Shown: positions 1-12,390 of the stretch, one piece after another
How the letters are laid out: every line of letters begins with the position of its first letter
Position numbering within the stretch: the stretch's first letter is position 1
Assembly (NCBI RefSeq): GCF_024713975.1
Contig: NC_091098.1
Location: 20,516,816-20,580,815, forward strand
Source: Paralichthys olivaceus
Taxonomy: Eukaryota > Chordata > Actinopteri > Pleuronectiformes > Paralichthyidae
DNA: 64,000 bases
Direction of reading: 5' to 3'
Position numbers and translations under genes: made by a program
The notes under the pieces: model-generated
Databases searched by the model: none
Told to the model about the DNA's origin: nothing
What the model saw: only the letters and a program-made list of their open reading frames with translations

Positions 1-547
1 GGACAATCAGTTTGTTTTTTATGGGGGCAGTATTTCTAGTTTCACTCTGTGTCTCTTAAAGATAATCAGCATTTTCTTTATGACTCTGTAGATACAGGAG
101 CTCATAGGCTAGAAGACCCTTGATCCCTCGTTTCCATTTCCTTAATCTTTTGCTGTTTTTTTTATATTTCCATAACATTTTCAAATGGTTAATTTTGATT
201 TTATTAATTACAAATTCAGTTTTATTTCCGTGGTGGCAAATCACAACATACATTATCTCAAAGTGCTTATACATGATAAGGTTGAGACTAAACAATAGTG
301 TAGAGAAACCTAACAGTTCCTACAATGAGCGAACACTTATACTATAGATGTTGTTAATTATAGCAGCTGCAGTTGATAGTAGAAGTATATAAGTAAATAA
401 TAGGGAACTAATAATATTAATAATAATTATCAAGTTGTGTCAGATCTGGATCCTGCAGCTCTGCAGTCAGATAAATAAATGATTTTCTCTGTTATAAGAA
501 AAACATTGTTCTGTGTTACCTTTTTATTGTTTCTGTTTTTTTTGTAG
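1..547 (+). other. Intron of the irf10-like gene (left edge)
   Basis: AT-rich sequence with no convincing coding exon. It ends in a pyrimidine-rich acceptor (TTTTTTGTAG) directly before the first readable irf exon at 548. The upstream exons, which should encode the tryptophan-repeat DNA-binding domain, are outside the window. Confidence 0.6.
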
Positions 548-2724
548 CGTCCTTTTCAAAATGAATCATTTCAGGCTAATATAGAAGAAGAAAAAACGTG
601 GCATGGTAAGTGTTACACACACAGAGGGTTCTGCACTTCATTTCTAAATTAAATGGAAAATCCTGCCCATAGATATCAGAGAGAAAATCATTTCCTGTGG
701 ACGAATACCAGAGACATTAAGATGTAATAAAACAGGAAAAATAACTCAAGAAAGTCTACAGTCGATTATGTTGGACTTAGTAATGTTAGAATCCAAGGAC
801 CCCTTTTGTATTGGGAGACATTTGGGGCCCGTATTGAAATTTTCTTTTAAAATGAATCTATGTTGGGCCTTAATTGGGATTTTACCATAATGAACTTAAT
901 TTTAAAATAATAAAAAAAATCATCAACATGTAATCTTGGGGTCACAGAATTGAGAATGTTTCATCCCTGCTCTGCTTCAGTGGATCTGATGTCGGAGCAC
1001 ATGTACTGTGACATTAAAGGAGAGAAAACTCAAAACCCTGTCCCTGCTCCTGCCACCTTCATCAGCCATGGACTCACAGTATCAGGTAAGAAACACAAAT
1101 CAAACCTTCTGAATATGTGACTGGAGCTTTTCGCTGTATGACCTAAAAAACAAATCGGTCTTGTGTAGACTTTCGTATGCAGGTGACCTTGTTGTACCAG
1201 GGTCAGAGGGTGATGAAAGTGATCACCAGCAGCCCAGAGGGGTGCTTCATCCTCCAAGGCCACGTTCCCTGGGGAAACGAACGCATCTATGGACCCTGCA
1301 CTGCCCAGCAGCTCTCGTTCCCCTCCCCGGGCTCTGTTTCCCTGCCATCATGCATGGCCGAAGCAATGAATCGCCTGCTTTGTCACCTGGAACGGGGCGT
1401 GCTATTATGGGTGGCCCCAGACGGGGTGTTCATCAAGCGTTTCTGCCAGGGCAGAGTGTACTGGAGCGGCCCCTTGGCCCAACACACCGACGCACCCAAC
1501 AAACTTGAGCGAGAAAAGACCTTCAAACTGCTTGACATACCCAGATTTGTCAGCGGTAAGGCAGCACACGAGAACTCATCATGTATCGTTTCGTCATGTA
1601 AACCTCGCTGGAACATGATTTAGTGACAGAGCGACAGATTAACTGGGATCATTGGCAGTGGAATGAAATAAATGTTGTCTAATGTGTTTAAATGCTGAAT
1701 GTGAATATTCCATATGTCCGTGCAGAGCTGCAGAGGAGTTTATGGGGCAAAGGACCCGCCCCTTCTTATGAGATCGAGCTCTGCTTTGGAGAAGAGTATC
1801 CAGACCCTCATGTAGTGAAAACCAGGAAGCTGATCATGGCACAGGTCAGTTATGAAATAGTCTGATTAACCAGCTCAGTTTGTTTTTGGTTGTCTCCTCC
1901 TGCTCAGGGATTCAATTGAAAAATGTACATTTAATTATATATATATATAATCGGATCCTCACCAGGTACATTGTCCTCCGTGATCACAGTGACTGGACAA
2001 GAAAGATGTTTTACACACATTCACATTAATCTAGAAAATCTCCAACATGCATTTTTTTTCCCATGAAAATGTAGATTCTTTTATTTAAACTTCGTCAGAG
2101 AAAACTAAATCCTCAATCAAAACTTTGATTCAGTCAAAATTTGAAATTCAAGTAGAGCCTCAGAATGATCTCTGGCAGAAAGATTATGTTTTCAACTGAG
2201 TTAGTTAGCAAGAATACACCAAAACCACCTGACAGATTTCAGTGAAACCTGGCAGAAGGATGCAGTTTGGGTCAAGGAAGAACCCATGAACATTTTTATG
2301 TGGATCCAAATCAGGGAGCGGACCCAGGATTTTTTTGTGTGTGAAATATTTCAACATTTTCATTTATTTCTCAGAGAATAATTGATGGATCTTGATTAAA
2401 AAAAGAAATCTGACATGTTCGGGGGACTGATATTAATTATTTTTTGAGTGTGTGCCATTAGGTTTAGATCCAAATAAAACTCTGGATCAAGTGAATTTAT
2501 ACAAGGTTCCATCCTGAATGGCCCTCGTCAGTCAGACCGCAGTTGTAACGGTGTAAATCACCAGAAGAGGTCCTCGTAAGCTCACTGATAGCATGTTGCA
2601 CTGTGCCCTGTTGGTCCAGGTGGTGCCTCTGTTTGCAGTGGAGCTTCTGCAGAAGTTCAACCCGGGAGCGAGTGAGGAGAAGCGGTCGAATCTCAGCTCT
2701 AACTCAGTGGGAGAGAAGCTGTAG
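548..2724 (+). CDS. irf10: Interferon regulatory factor, IRF4/8/10 group, probably IRF10 (3' part, five exons)
   Basis: Five coding exons join in frame: 548-605, 981-1085, 1169-1555, 1726-1844 and 2620-2724 (TAG 2722-2724), giving the last 257 residues. All introns are GT-AG. The big third exon and the fourth carry the IRF-association domain (IAD), which in this family mediates partner binding in transcription complexes. Hallmarks are SSPEGC, HLERGVLLWVAPDG, GRVYWSGPLA, PNKLEREKTFKL and LCFGEEYPDP, all very close to IRF4-type IADs. The protein stops about 20 residues after the last conserved helix, much shorter than the IRF4 tail. The DNA-binding domain is off the left edge. IRF10 is preferred over IRF4, IRF8 and IRF9 because dbndd2, cdh26 and mtg2 share the window (20q13-type linkage) and because of the short tail. 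The family call is firm; the IRF10 orthology is inferred. Confidence 0.75.
2150..2530. repeat. Degenerate teleost interspersed repeat in the last irf10 intron
   Basis: The stretch carries the phrases 'gtgaaacctggcagaaggatg', 'gggtcaaggaagaaccca' and 'gcggacccaggattttttt'. I recognise these as a common teleost interspersed family. A second diverged copy of the same family lies at 38740-38998. No coding capacity is seen and the family is not named here. Confidence 0.5.
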
Positions 2725-3072
2725 AGAGAATGTGAAAAACATCCCTGCACCTGCGCGGCCATGAACAATACACACATACTGGGATTTTATGAGGACTCAG
2801 AGTATCATCAGTGGAGATATATATACAATGAAGAAAGGATGAACATGCATGTGAAACAGTTTGCAATGAGCAAAATTCAAAGTGATTTTCTTTATTATTT
2901 TTTATCTTATGTGGGTTTTTCTTGTTCACCATGCAGCTACTCTACCAGGATTTATCTGTTTGAAATCATCTTGTTAATAATGTTTTTTTAGTTACATTTT
3001 ATCATAATTCCATATTCATTATATGTATTAAATAAGAATATAACCGTTTAGTACCTCACAACGCACCCAGAG

Positions 3073-3078
3073 AATAAA
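3073..3078 (+). terminator. Candidate poly(A) signal of the irf10-like gene
   Basis: AATAAA about 350 bp after the stop codon, the first canonical hexamer downstream on this strand. A T-rich stretch (TTTTTTCCCC) follows about 30 bp later. Confidence 0.5.
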
Positions 3079-3119
3079 ATGACACTTTCGATTAAATCTA
3101 TAAAGCTTTTTTCCCCTCC

Positions 3120-4254
3120 TTTATTTCTAGCGAACATCATTTAACAGATTCACAATGTTTTTTTAAAAATATACATATATTTTTGTAGCTATGACATTTA
3201 AAAAGAAAAATCAACAGGTAAGGTTTTCTTTTCGAAAATAAAAAAACAAACAAACAACTAAAGTGAGAGAGTGTGCTGAATCAAAGGAGATACCCGTATC
3301 AGAGTTTAAAATACTTTCATTGTTTTTCCCTGCCCTCAAACATATACAGTACGTAAAAAAAAAAACGAGACGGGAACAGAAGCGTACAGTACACAGGGGT
3401 CAAGAGTATTCACAAAGCATCATGTTCCAACGTGTTATTAGCACCATTACTCTTCAGCCGTGCTGCACTTTCTCACTCTCTCCATCATTCAGTTTTTAAT
3501 GGAAAAACACCATGAGTGTCAAGGCGATGTGGCACAGACCTGTCTGTGTGGGTGGGATTGTCTGTTACGCAATTTTCATTAGTGTTCTCCCTTTTCTCAG
3601 AGATAATGTTAAGAACATATTGGAGGGTAATGCCTTGACGAACAATTGTATTGAAACGACTCCCGGCGATGAGAATAAAAAAAGGCGAAGAATTTCTCGT
3701 ACATTCACCTTGCCTGCCCAGGCAGACACTTAAGACATCGGCTCGGAAGCAAGAAAAACAAAATAGAGAAAAGGAAATGCATTGGGAAATTGACAGAGAG
3801 ATTGCATTAAATCTGTTTAGCATATTTACTGTATATAACATCTGTAATATGTATAGTCAAATTTCGTTCATATATGCCTTCTTCAATTCTTTAATAGCGT
3901 TTACTTTCATAACACTGACTGAAAGTTGATACCCTGCAGAAAACACTGTCAGTAAGTAGGTGTGTAGGACAATCATTACAAAAACAAAGTGAATACAGAC
4001 AAGTGCTTGATTGTCTCACTAAATGTCTTCAGTGCATCTGTAAGGAGCCGTCCAGAAATCCTTCAGCTGCTGCTCCTGCAGTGTGGACACCCGTAAATTC
4101 TCTACTGTTTTTATTTTTTTTAATTCCTTCCCTGCAACCCTGCCTTGAGGTCTCTCCATTGTTTGTCTTTGTGGGTGCAACAGAGACAAGGAGGGTGTGT
4201 GTGTACTCATATGTGTGTGTCAGTATGCATGTATATGTATGCGTGTGCAAGTTT
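3120..4254 (-). other. Probable 3' untranslated region of the ataxin-1-like gene
   Basis: Downstream (in gene direction) of the ataxin-like stop codon at 4255-4257. No coding exon is seen. AATAAA on the minus strand (TTTATT at 3120-3125 on the plus strand) is the likely poly(A) signal and would give a 3'UTR of about 1.1 kb. Nearer hexamers may be used instead. It faces the irf10 poly(A) signal at 3073-3078. Confidence 0.45.
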
Positions 4255-6468
4255 CTACTGCCACTTCATCATCTTGGAGCTATGAGGTAAATCCAGGAGG
4301 CTTTCATCAGTTCCGGTTGAGGGAAGGGCGTCCGGGGCAGACCAGCGGCGCTTGCGTGCATGTGGCTGCTCTTGAGCAAGGGGCTCTGCGGGCAGAGTGC
4401 GTGGCGGGGCTGCAGCAGGAGGAGGTGGGTGATGGTGAGGAAGAGGGGGCGGAGGAGGTGGAGGTGGCATCTCCTCCCTGTGCGAGCTGCTGGATTCCCC
4501 TGTAGCCCTGGGGGGAAGTTGCATGCGGTGCGCCCTGGTGCCGGTGCGCGTGTGTGTCCGGTGGGTTTGGCTGGGCGTTGGGGTGAGGGCCAGGCAGACG
4601 TCCCCCTCCACAAGCTGGCGGCAGGGCAGGCCGTACAGCTGTGTGGTTCTCTGGGGACTGCAAGAAGACCAACCTCGGTCCTGCACAAAGAATGGATACT
4701 CCGCCAAGACCTTCAGTAACTCCTAAACAAAACCACAACATTGTTACACACATTATTACCACAATTTGTATTAACTGATCTGAAGTGTTTACACTGGAAA
4801 ACTGCAGCATCATACTCATTTACTTACTCAAATCTACTCATCATGTCATATACTAAAGAGTACTTGTGTACTTCTGTAGAGAAAGCTGACCTGAGTGTTG
4901 CGGTCCGTGAGGTGGACCTGCAGGTGGCTGAAGCCCTGTGCGCTGCTGGGGGAAATCAGCAACACGGTGCAGGTGCTGAGATGGAACTCTGAGGAGGTGT
5001 CGGCGCTCCTCAGGAAGTCCTCGGTTCGCAGCTCCTCCACTCGCTTCAACCGCCCGCTGGCCAACTCGATCAGAGAACCCTTGGCGAAGTGAGGTAGGAG
5101 CGCGGGGGGAGATGGGTGAATGGCTGGGGGTGAGGTGTGAAGATGGCAGGGAGAAGATTCACTCCCTCTGTCCCTTTCTCTGTCCCGTCGTCTCTCGCGC
5201 TGTCTGTCCCTTTCTTGGTCTTTGTCGTGCTGTAGGTGCTTCTCTTTGTCTTTAGCTCGCTCCCTGTCCCTATGCGAGACTTTGTCTCTTTCTTGGTCTC
5301 TTTCCCAGTCTCTTTGCGACCTGTCATGGCTGTTAGGCAGACCCAGGGGTGAGTGAGGTGAGTTCTTTAGATTGTGCTGCCTGGGGCCCGGCTCCCTGTG
5401 CAGGTTGTACAGAGGTGTTCCTGAGGGGCTATAGAGTGGGTAGGGCTGTGGGTTGGGGTGGGACACTGATCCCAATGAGTAGTAGATCTGGGCTTCAGTT
5501 GGTGTGGCCCCTATGGGGTCCAGTTGTCCCCCTCTACCTGCCCTGGGGTCTGCTCCGAGGGGACTGGAGGAGAGTAAATTTGAGCCTGTCTTAACTATGC
5601 AATGCGGATGTCTGTCCTGCAGTGAGGAATGTGGCTCAGGGTCCTCCTGAGTTTGAGAGTCTAACAAAAATGGCCCTCCAGAATGGACATGGGAGGTAGG
5701 ATCCTCCTGCTGTCTCCTTCCACCATTGGTATGGGAGCTGTGTGGACTGAAGTCCAGCCTGGTTCTGCTGCTCTCGTTCCCGTACTCTCCTGTGAGCAGA
5801 GCCCTGGAGGTAGAGACAGTCCTGCTGCCTGGCCCATCCAAGCCGTTGAGCCTCTTGCCCAGGTACCTGTGTCTTGCATCAACTAAGCTTGGGTCTTGGG
5901 GGTAGAGAGAATGGTGGCTAAACAAGTATGATGGTGAGAAGAGGGAGGAGCTGTAGTCGCGCCGGCTGCTATTGACGTAGGACCACATCTCTCTTGAATC
6001 AGCAGGGAAAGGAGTCTTGAAGGAGGAAGCCGAGGAGGAAGATGATGGAGATGGCAAGGAGAGGGAACCCTCCCCTCTGAGCCACCTGGAGGAGTGGGGC
6101 AGGGGTGAGGAGAGAGGATCATCTCTCCAGGCTGGAGACCCTGAGCTTCTCCTCTCGCCGATCTGCCCAGGGAAAAGGGGAAGAGAAACAGAGGGAGAGT
6201 AGCTCACGTGCCATGGGAGGGAAAGGGGGAGGCATGGTGCAGGAGCAGGAAGGGACGGAGGAGTGAGGAGGAGATGAGAGTTTGTCAGAGCTCGATCCCT
6301 GTCACTGGCTTCCCTGCCTCCCTCCCCTCTGCCTGTGCTGGACCGACTTCGGAGTGGCACAGGGGGTTTAAAATCGTCCAAAGGGATGTGGTGTTCCAAC
6401 GATCCCTGCCGAGACTCCCTCTTCTTAGGAGGGAGGCACTCTTTGCCGCGGTCGGGGCTGGGATTCAT
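4255..6468 (-). CDS. Ataxin-1 family protein with AXH domain (two coding exons, 681 aa)
   Basis: Coding exons are 6468-4891 and 4722-4255 (TAG), joined at CAG|GTCAGC and TTTAG|GAG in phase 0. The N-terminus has ECLPPKKRE (residues 10-18), the family's opening signature. Residues 20-380 are Ser/Pro-rich and apparently disordered. Residues 383-434 are a run of Arg/Asp/Glu dipeptides. The AXH domain, an RNA- and repressor-binding fold, runs from about 456 to 578 and is cut by the intron: LPHFAKGSLIELASGRLKRV before it, EYPFFVQDRGWSSCSP after it. RKRRWSAP at 649-656 matches the human ATXN1 NLS/14-3-3/U2AF65 ligand site, with Ser654 standing for Ser776. There is no polyglutamine tract, and the protein ends 25 residues later without the IPQEVK..IEGRSN tail that ATXN1 and ATXN1L share. 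ATXN1L lacks the RKRRWSAP block, so this copy is closer to ATXN1 but divergent. The role is inferred to be a nuclear transcriptional co-repressor partner. Confidence 0.9.
4333..4356 (-). other. RKRRWSAP motif codons (NLS / 14-3-3 / U2AF-ligand site)
   Basis: The reverse complement reads CGC AAG CGC CGC TGG TCT GCC CCG. In human ATXN1 the same block contains Ser776, whose phosphorylation controls 14-3-3 binding against U2AF65 binding. Its survival in this otherwise divergent copy suggests it is functional. Confidence 0.8.
5167..5322 (-). repeat. In-frame purine-rich tract encoding an Arg/Asp/Glu dipeptide run
   Basis: On the coding strand this is a degenerate array of GAGA/GACA hexamers. They translate to about 52 residues dominated by RD, RE, ER and KD dipeptides (residues 383-434 of the ataxin-like protein), just before the AXH domain. 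The frame stays open throughout, so it is translated. Confidence 0.75.
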
Positions 6469-6953
6469 GGGTGGGCTCCAGCGGCAGTGGGGGCCCCCTG
6501 TGTACGGGTGTAGGCTAGGTCACATGGGCCTCACGGGAGAACGAACGGGGCAGACAGAGCGGAGGGCTGCTACACAGCATCACTGTCGGATCACTGCTGA
6601 TTCTCTCGCACTGGAGTGCCACTCACCTAGAGGAGGAACGAGGACAGATGCAGACAAGGAGGGAAGGGAGAGAAACAGAAGAAAGGAAGATTCAGACTGA
6701 GCGAGGAAAAAGGACTTGGCATTGGTTCAGTCATGTTTCAGACAGGTGGAGACAAATCATCCAGTGACTCCCTCACCCAAAACTACTTGTAAAAGGTCAG
6801 AAACTCTTAGCGTCCTGATTGCTGTCACTAATTAGTCATTACCTGCGTGCACTGTGGTGGGAGTGAAAGTACCCGACTTACTTGTTTAATTCAAAACACA
6901 TTACTCCCACATGTGGGCTATAAATACATTTTGTAGCCAAAGCAGTTCAGAGG

Positions 6954-7073
<120 letters not shown>

Positions 7074-9800
7074 AACACTCACAGCAGGAGAGTTTTCATC
7101 TCTGACTCTCGGGGGATGATTGGAATATGTAGATATGTTTTCGTACCACTTTCATGAGCCACCCCCACGACACCCCCGGGGTGTTCTCTCTATTCTATGT
7201 AAGCTTACTACTAGCACCCCCCCGCCCCTTCTCAGACAGACACACTTGGACAGCAGCAGACACACAAACACTCCCTCGGGCGGCTGTACTTACTCCCCCA
7301 GTGATAGGCAAAGCTGGTCACCACCCACCCAAAAGCTGAAGAAACACTGTTGATATTGCCACCAGTTGTTGTGCGTGCAGGGTGTGTGTCTCAGCATATT
7401 AATTATGTGTCACAGCAGGGGTGTGGGGAAGTGTGTGTGACAGTTTGCGTGAGTGCATGCATGTGTGCCATGTTTGTGCGGCTTTTTTGTTGTTGTTGAA
7501 ATGTGTGAAAGTGTTTATTTGTTTAGGTCTTTGTGTGCGTGTGTTTGTGTTTGAGTCCTCGAATGTGTCAAGAGATTTTGCAGCCTTGTTTCATTCAGTG
7601 AGAAGTGCGGGGGAGCTCTACTAATTCTTCTCCCAGCTTCTAAATGGGCTTTTCTAAAGTGATGGCTGCCGCAGCGCCAACCCAGCTGTTCCCTCCACCA
7701 CCACCGTCGCCACCATCTCTGCTCCTGCCGCCACAACACCAGAGCGCCACGATGGCACTCAGCCCCACACTCACCCGCAAGTCTGTCTCAACAGCCTACC
7801 AACTCCCTGCTGTCTCACCATCCGCCACACTGTCACCATGGCAACTGTGTCCGCACACACATCCATTCGTTTGGAGAGGTTAGATGGGGATACTCCGTGG
7901 AGAGGCGGGTAAACTGTTGCTCATCAAGTGATTTGGTCCAAAAACAGAAAAAGTGTTAGCATGGAGCAAGCTGTTTGTGCATCTGAGTGGAAAACTGAAA
8001 ACTGGGTGGTGAGAGGAGGGGAGAGTTATTGTTCCAGACACTGTCAGGAGGGGCGCATTGGAGTCAGACGTGTGAAATGTTTATGGCTCTTCTTGGCAGT
8101 TTTAAGGTAAATGAGGATGTTGCTGTTAAGATGGGAAACATTATATAAGTCCAGCTTCAGTGATATATTTTCAGTTCAGCTGAGACATTACATGGTTTTC
8201 CGGTGCTGAACAAACCCACTGACCCGCAGGCTTACATGAAAAATGATGTTCTGCAGATTTGAGCCCTTCAGGCAGCAGCCACAGCTAAAAGTTATTCTTG
8301 ATATAAGCAGATTTCTGCCAAAATTAATTTGAAGAATAATCAGATATCTATCAAATGAATTATCATCAATCAATCAATGACATTTAATTTGTATAGCCCA
8401 TCTGCACAAATTACAATTGAACTATCTGAACAGTCATGATTATTCATTTAAATGTGCTAACTGCTTATTATCTGAAAAGACACACAAGCTTGGTATACCT
8501 GAACAATTTATTAATTCAATAAATTGAATGAAAATACTACAATTTCTACTATAAAAAGAAACACGCCAGTTAAATTACAAGACAGGTTTCCAAAACAATA
8601 ATTATAAAATGTCAAAATACATTTTCAAGTTTCACACAGTATTCAAAAGGTCAGCATTTGTCAAAAATATTCATGTGATTTTTCCTTAAGACCTCTCCAC
8701 TGCTGCTCTCAAGAATCCAAATCTTTTAAATTGATAAAAATCTGGGTTCTGTCTTTGTCCTGAAATGACTGTTAAACCTTTGTCATTCTGACAGCGCTTG
8801 TGAAAAAAGGTTGCCGATGTATTAAACTTGCCAAAAAAGAACAAGAAAACAACGATCGCACTTGTGCATGTGGAGGAGTTTGCAGAGAACCGTCTTCTAA
8901 CAGAACCCTCCCACACTGTGCACACATGCATGCTGCGCTGGAGTTGATCTGGGGCTACTGTGGTTGAAGTATTTAAATATCAACTCCAACAGATCACAAT
9001 AATAATGTTTTTGCACTTTCCCTCCAACAAATTACTCCTTCAGGCTTTTGAAATGCAATGTAAGCATGAATATCATTTATTGTCCTAAAACTGAAATCTG
9101 AATCTTGAAACACAAACTAAAACAACTGGCATAAAAGTTTTTTTTATATTAAAATGTAAAATGCAAATATTGTTCAAATTACTCTGAACTTGCTCTTGTG
9201 CAACAGTCAGATTTGACACATTGATTTGCACGGCTCCGTCTCATCCCGCCTTTTCTCTGCATGAATTTATCAGGAGAAATATTAAAGGTGCATCATTCAT
9301 AACTGCAAACCTCTCAAAAACAGAACTACAGACTGTTAGTGACTAGTTTCACCTGTTTCAATCAAAGAAACAATAAATTAATAATTCAGCAGTGCTACCT
9401 GAAACAGAAAATAACATTGAACAGCAGCTCTCCTGTTCTAAAAGAGCAGTTTGAGAATGTGGGAGCAGACAGACGATGATGGAGCCGGTTGTTGCTGTGA
9501 TGTGATGTTAGACTGACCTCAGTGCGGGTTGAGCAGACGTCCCTGCATTTGGCCGTCATTCATATTCCAGTCCTCCCAGAGGGTCAACCCACTCCTCAGC
9601 TCCTCACTGGGCTACACTGCTCCTCCACAACACCACCGTCTGTTCCAACACCCGCAGATATCAGCAGCCTGCAGCTACACACTGACTCTGATCTCTGCAC
9701 GCATGAAATAACACCAGCAAGCCCACCGAACTGAGGGAAAAAACTGAGAGCACTGCTATCCGTCTCTGTGTCAGTTGTGTTTGTGTGTGTGAGTGTGTCA

Positions 9801-9803
<3 letters not shown>

Positions 9804-9848
<45 letters not shown>
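9804..9848. repeat. (GT)n microsatellite
   Basis: A pure GT array of about 45 bp, preceded by imperfect GT repeats from about 9775. A CA-rich imperfect stretch follows at about 9969-10018. Confidence 0.95.
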
Positions 9849-9853
<5 letters not shown>

Positions 9854-10520
9854 GGCTGAGGAAATGAGTAATATCTAGCAGTGAGAAACATGTCTGCTAA
9901 GCAGAGCCACATAGGCAGACCAGTTGCTGCTGCCGCCCACTTGCTTTAATCACTGTGATACAAATATGCACACACACACACACAAACATATACGTTATAC
10001 ACACACAAACACACACAGACAGACAGTCAAGGATGCAGCACATACACATTATATATACGTGATGATAAGCTGCCTTTGTGCTGTCTGATGTTACGCTTTT
10101 CACCCAAGTTTCACCAGTTAAATGAATCTTTTAACATGAAAAGTCATGAATCAATCAATTAATCTGTAATCAAATCATTTATCTGTGTTTCCCATGAACA
10201 CATTTCAGACGACATGTTGGCTCATCAAAGACAGGGAGGGATGGAGGGGAGGCAGAGACACAGTTGATGTGAGATAGGGAGGGACATGGTGGGAGGCTCA
10301 TCCCACACACACTCTCAGACTTGGGCTCTGACTCAAAACTAAACCACACACACACACACACATGCACAAACACATACACACATTACTTTTGGTACTTTTT
10401 GTTTTTCTACAGATTTTGTCTGACTTTGTGTCCTTTGTTCTCATCAAACCACTTTGTGATTAACCTTCTTGTCAAAATAAGCTTTTACAAATAGATTTGA
10501 TTTGACTTCATAAGCACACA

Positions 10521-10522
<2 letters not shown>

Positions 10523-10567
<45 letters not shown>
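10523..10567. repeat. (CA)n microsatellite
   Basis: A pure CA array of about 45 bp. Confidence 0.95.
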
Positions 10568-10569
<2 letters not shown>

Positions 10570-12045
10570 ACAGTTCATATGCACGCACACCCTGAGTGAT
10601 TTGCTTCAGTGATTCAGTCGGTGTAAAGTAAAGTGTGTCGGTATGGCTGGCATGGCTTATTAGGGCTGAATTGGTAAGAGTAGTGCAGTTCATTTCCAGC
10701 AAAAAGTAAGAAAACTGTCAGTATAGAAACCTTTTACAAAACAGGCCCAAGGTTAGAAATGCAATGCTATGCAAATAACCCTGTCTGCTCCTCGTCAAAA
10801 AAACAGGGCCAAACCTCAATTCAAACAAGCTTATGTTAATTATCGGCACAGAAATGCAATACAGGAGCCAGAACATAAATTGGAGCACAGGGAGAAATAG
10901 GATTTAATGAAGCAATCTAAATCTTAAATTGTAAAAAGCAATATTTATTTTCTTTCATATTTCTACAAGCAATTCATCGAGCCGTCGGAGCACCGAGCCA
11001 AACGCAGAATCATATCCAGCGACAGTAAATTAGAGGTTAACCTTGTCTAACTTCTCAGCCTCAATGGAATGGAAAGCTAATCAGACTTGGAGGTGTGCAG
11101 ACACATCAGCCTGAAGGCCACGCTGAAACATTCCCGCGCTGAGGTGACAATTGACAAGAAAGTCTCGTCTGACTTTTTCTTAGTTTTCAAAGTGAATGCT
11201 GTGTGAAGCTTGTGGCGCTGAGGTTGTGTGGGCACAAGTGCTGTCTGCTCTCTTATTTGTTGTACTTGTATGGATTCATTATAGGCACCAACATTTCTGA
11301 CACAGAGATCTTTTTGTGTTGGGAGTTGAGATTATATTAAAAAGATATTTATGATAGTGGGGCCCACTTCATAATGTCACATGTAAATCCAATCAATATT
11401 CAAAAACAACAACCTCTAATTGTTCATCATAAATTAATCTACAGCACATCTGTTCTTTTCAAAGGCTTTTCATGCAGTTAGTTTTTATTAGGTATTTAAA
11501 ATTCTTAATAAATAATTTAACTCTACAATTGGCTGCATTTAAAAATAAAGTTGCTTCTAATGTTTTACATTTTTTATATTAGAGCATGATGAGGTCATCA
11601 GGTATCAGAATTAACATTTTAAATTAAATAAATAGTCCAATAATTATGCAAGATCAACTCGATCATTAATTGAATTAGTTGACTTGTATTATATCTTAAG
11701 TTCAGCAAGTTACTGAGAAATAAAACTTTAATGGTTAAATATGAAAGTAAAAATACAATGCAGCACAGCAAAGAAAATAATTAATTTCCCCCCTCCGAAA
11801 AAATACCTCTGACCTCACAATCACAATTCAAAACTATATAATATCTATACAATAAAACAATACAGTTATCCTACATGTATCATAACACTAGTTGATGTAA
11901 GTTTTGGTGTAATGGTCCAGTCATAACGAAAAAGAAGCAAATACATTTAAAGACAGAGTTCATCAAAGGGCATCTACCACAACGTGGAGATATAGAAATG
12001 ACTGCTCTACTTAAACATGCACACTTTGATATTTAGCACTTCGTG

Positions 12046-12047
<2 letters not shown>

Positions 12048-12123
<76 letters not shown>
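12048..12123. repeat. (CA)n microsatellite
   Basis: A pure AC array of about 76 bp. An interrupted CA-rich stretch follows at 12297-12388. Confidence 0.95.
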
Positions 12124-12126
<3 letters not shown>

Positions 12127-12352
12127 ACAAACATCAACATAAGCAATAACACCACGGAGTGGTAATGTGCTGTCAGTCATTTCTGGCACCAGGAGGCATT
12201 TGGAGTACACTGTCTCTGTATTTCATTAAGCTGTGGCTGTCTGTCTCTTTACCTGACTTACCTGACTTTGTAGTTTTTAATCTCTCTCTCTCTTTCTCAC
12301 ACACACACATACACACACATGGAAATGCACACGCACACACACACACACAGAA

Positions 12353-12390
<38 letters not shown>

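Noticed and set aside
548-2724. Assignment as IRF4 or IRF8
   Set aside because: The IAD core is close to IRF4, but the very short tail after the last helix and linkage to dbndd2, cdh26 and mtg2 fit IRF10 better; not excluded without the DNA-binding domain.
4360-4719. Plus-strand open frames opposite the ataxin-like second exon
   Set aside because: Antisense shadows of the real minus-strand exon, which carries the AXH domain and the RKRRWSAP motif.
4255-6468. Assignment as ATXN1L (brother of ataxin-1)
   Set aside because: ATXN1L lacks the RKRRWSAP block that is present here, and the neighbours are of the 20q13 type rather than 16q.
7644-7883. Proline/alanine-rich 79-codon frame upstream of the ataxin-like gene
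   Set aside because: Composition comes from a CCA/GCC-rich stretch; no homology. It might be part of a 5' non-coding exon of the ataxin-like gene but nothing proves it.
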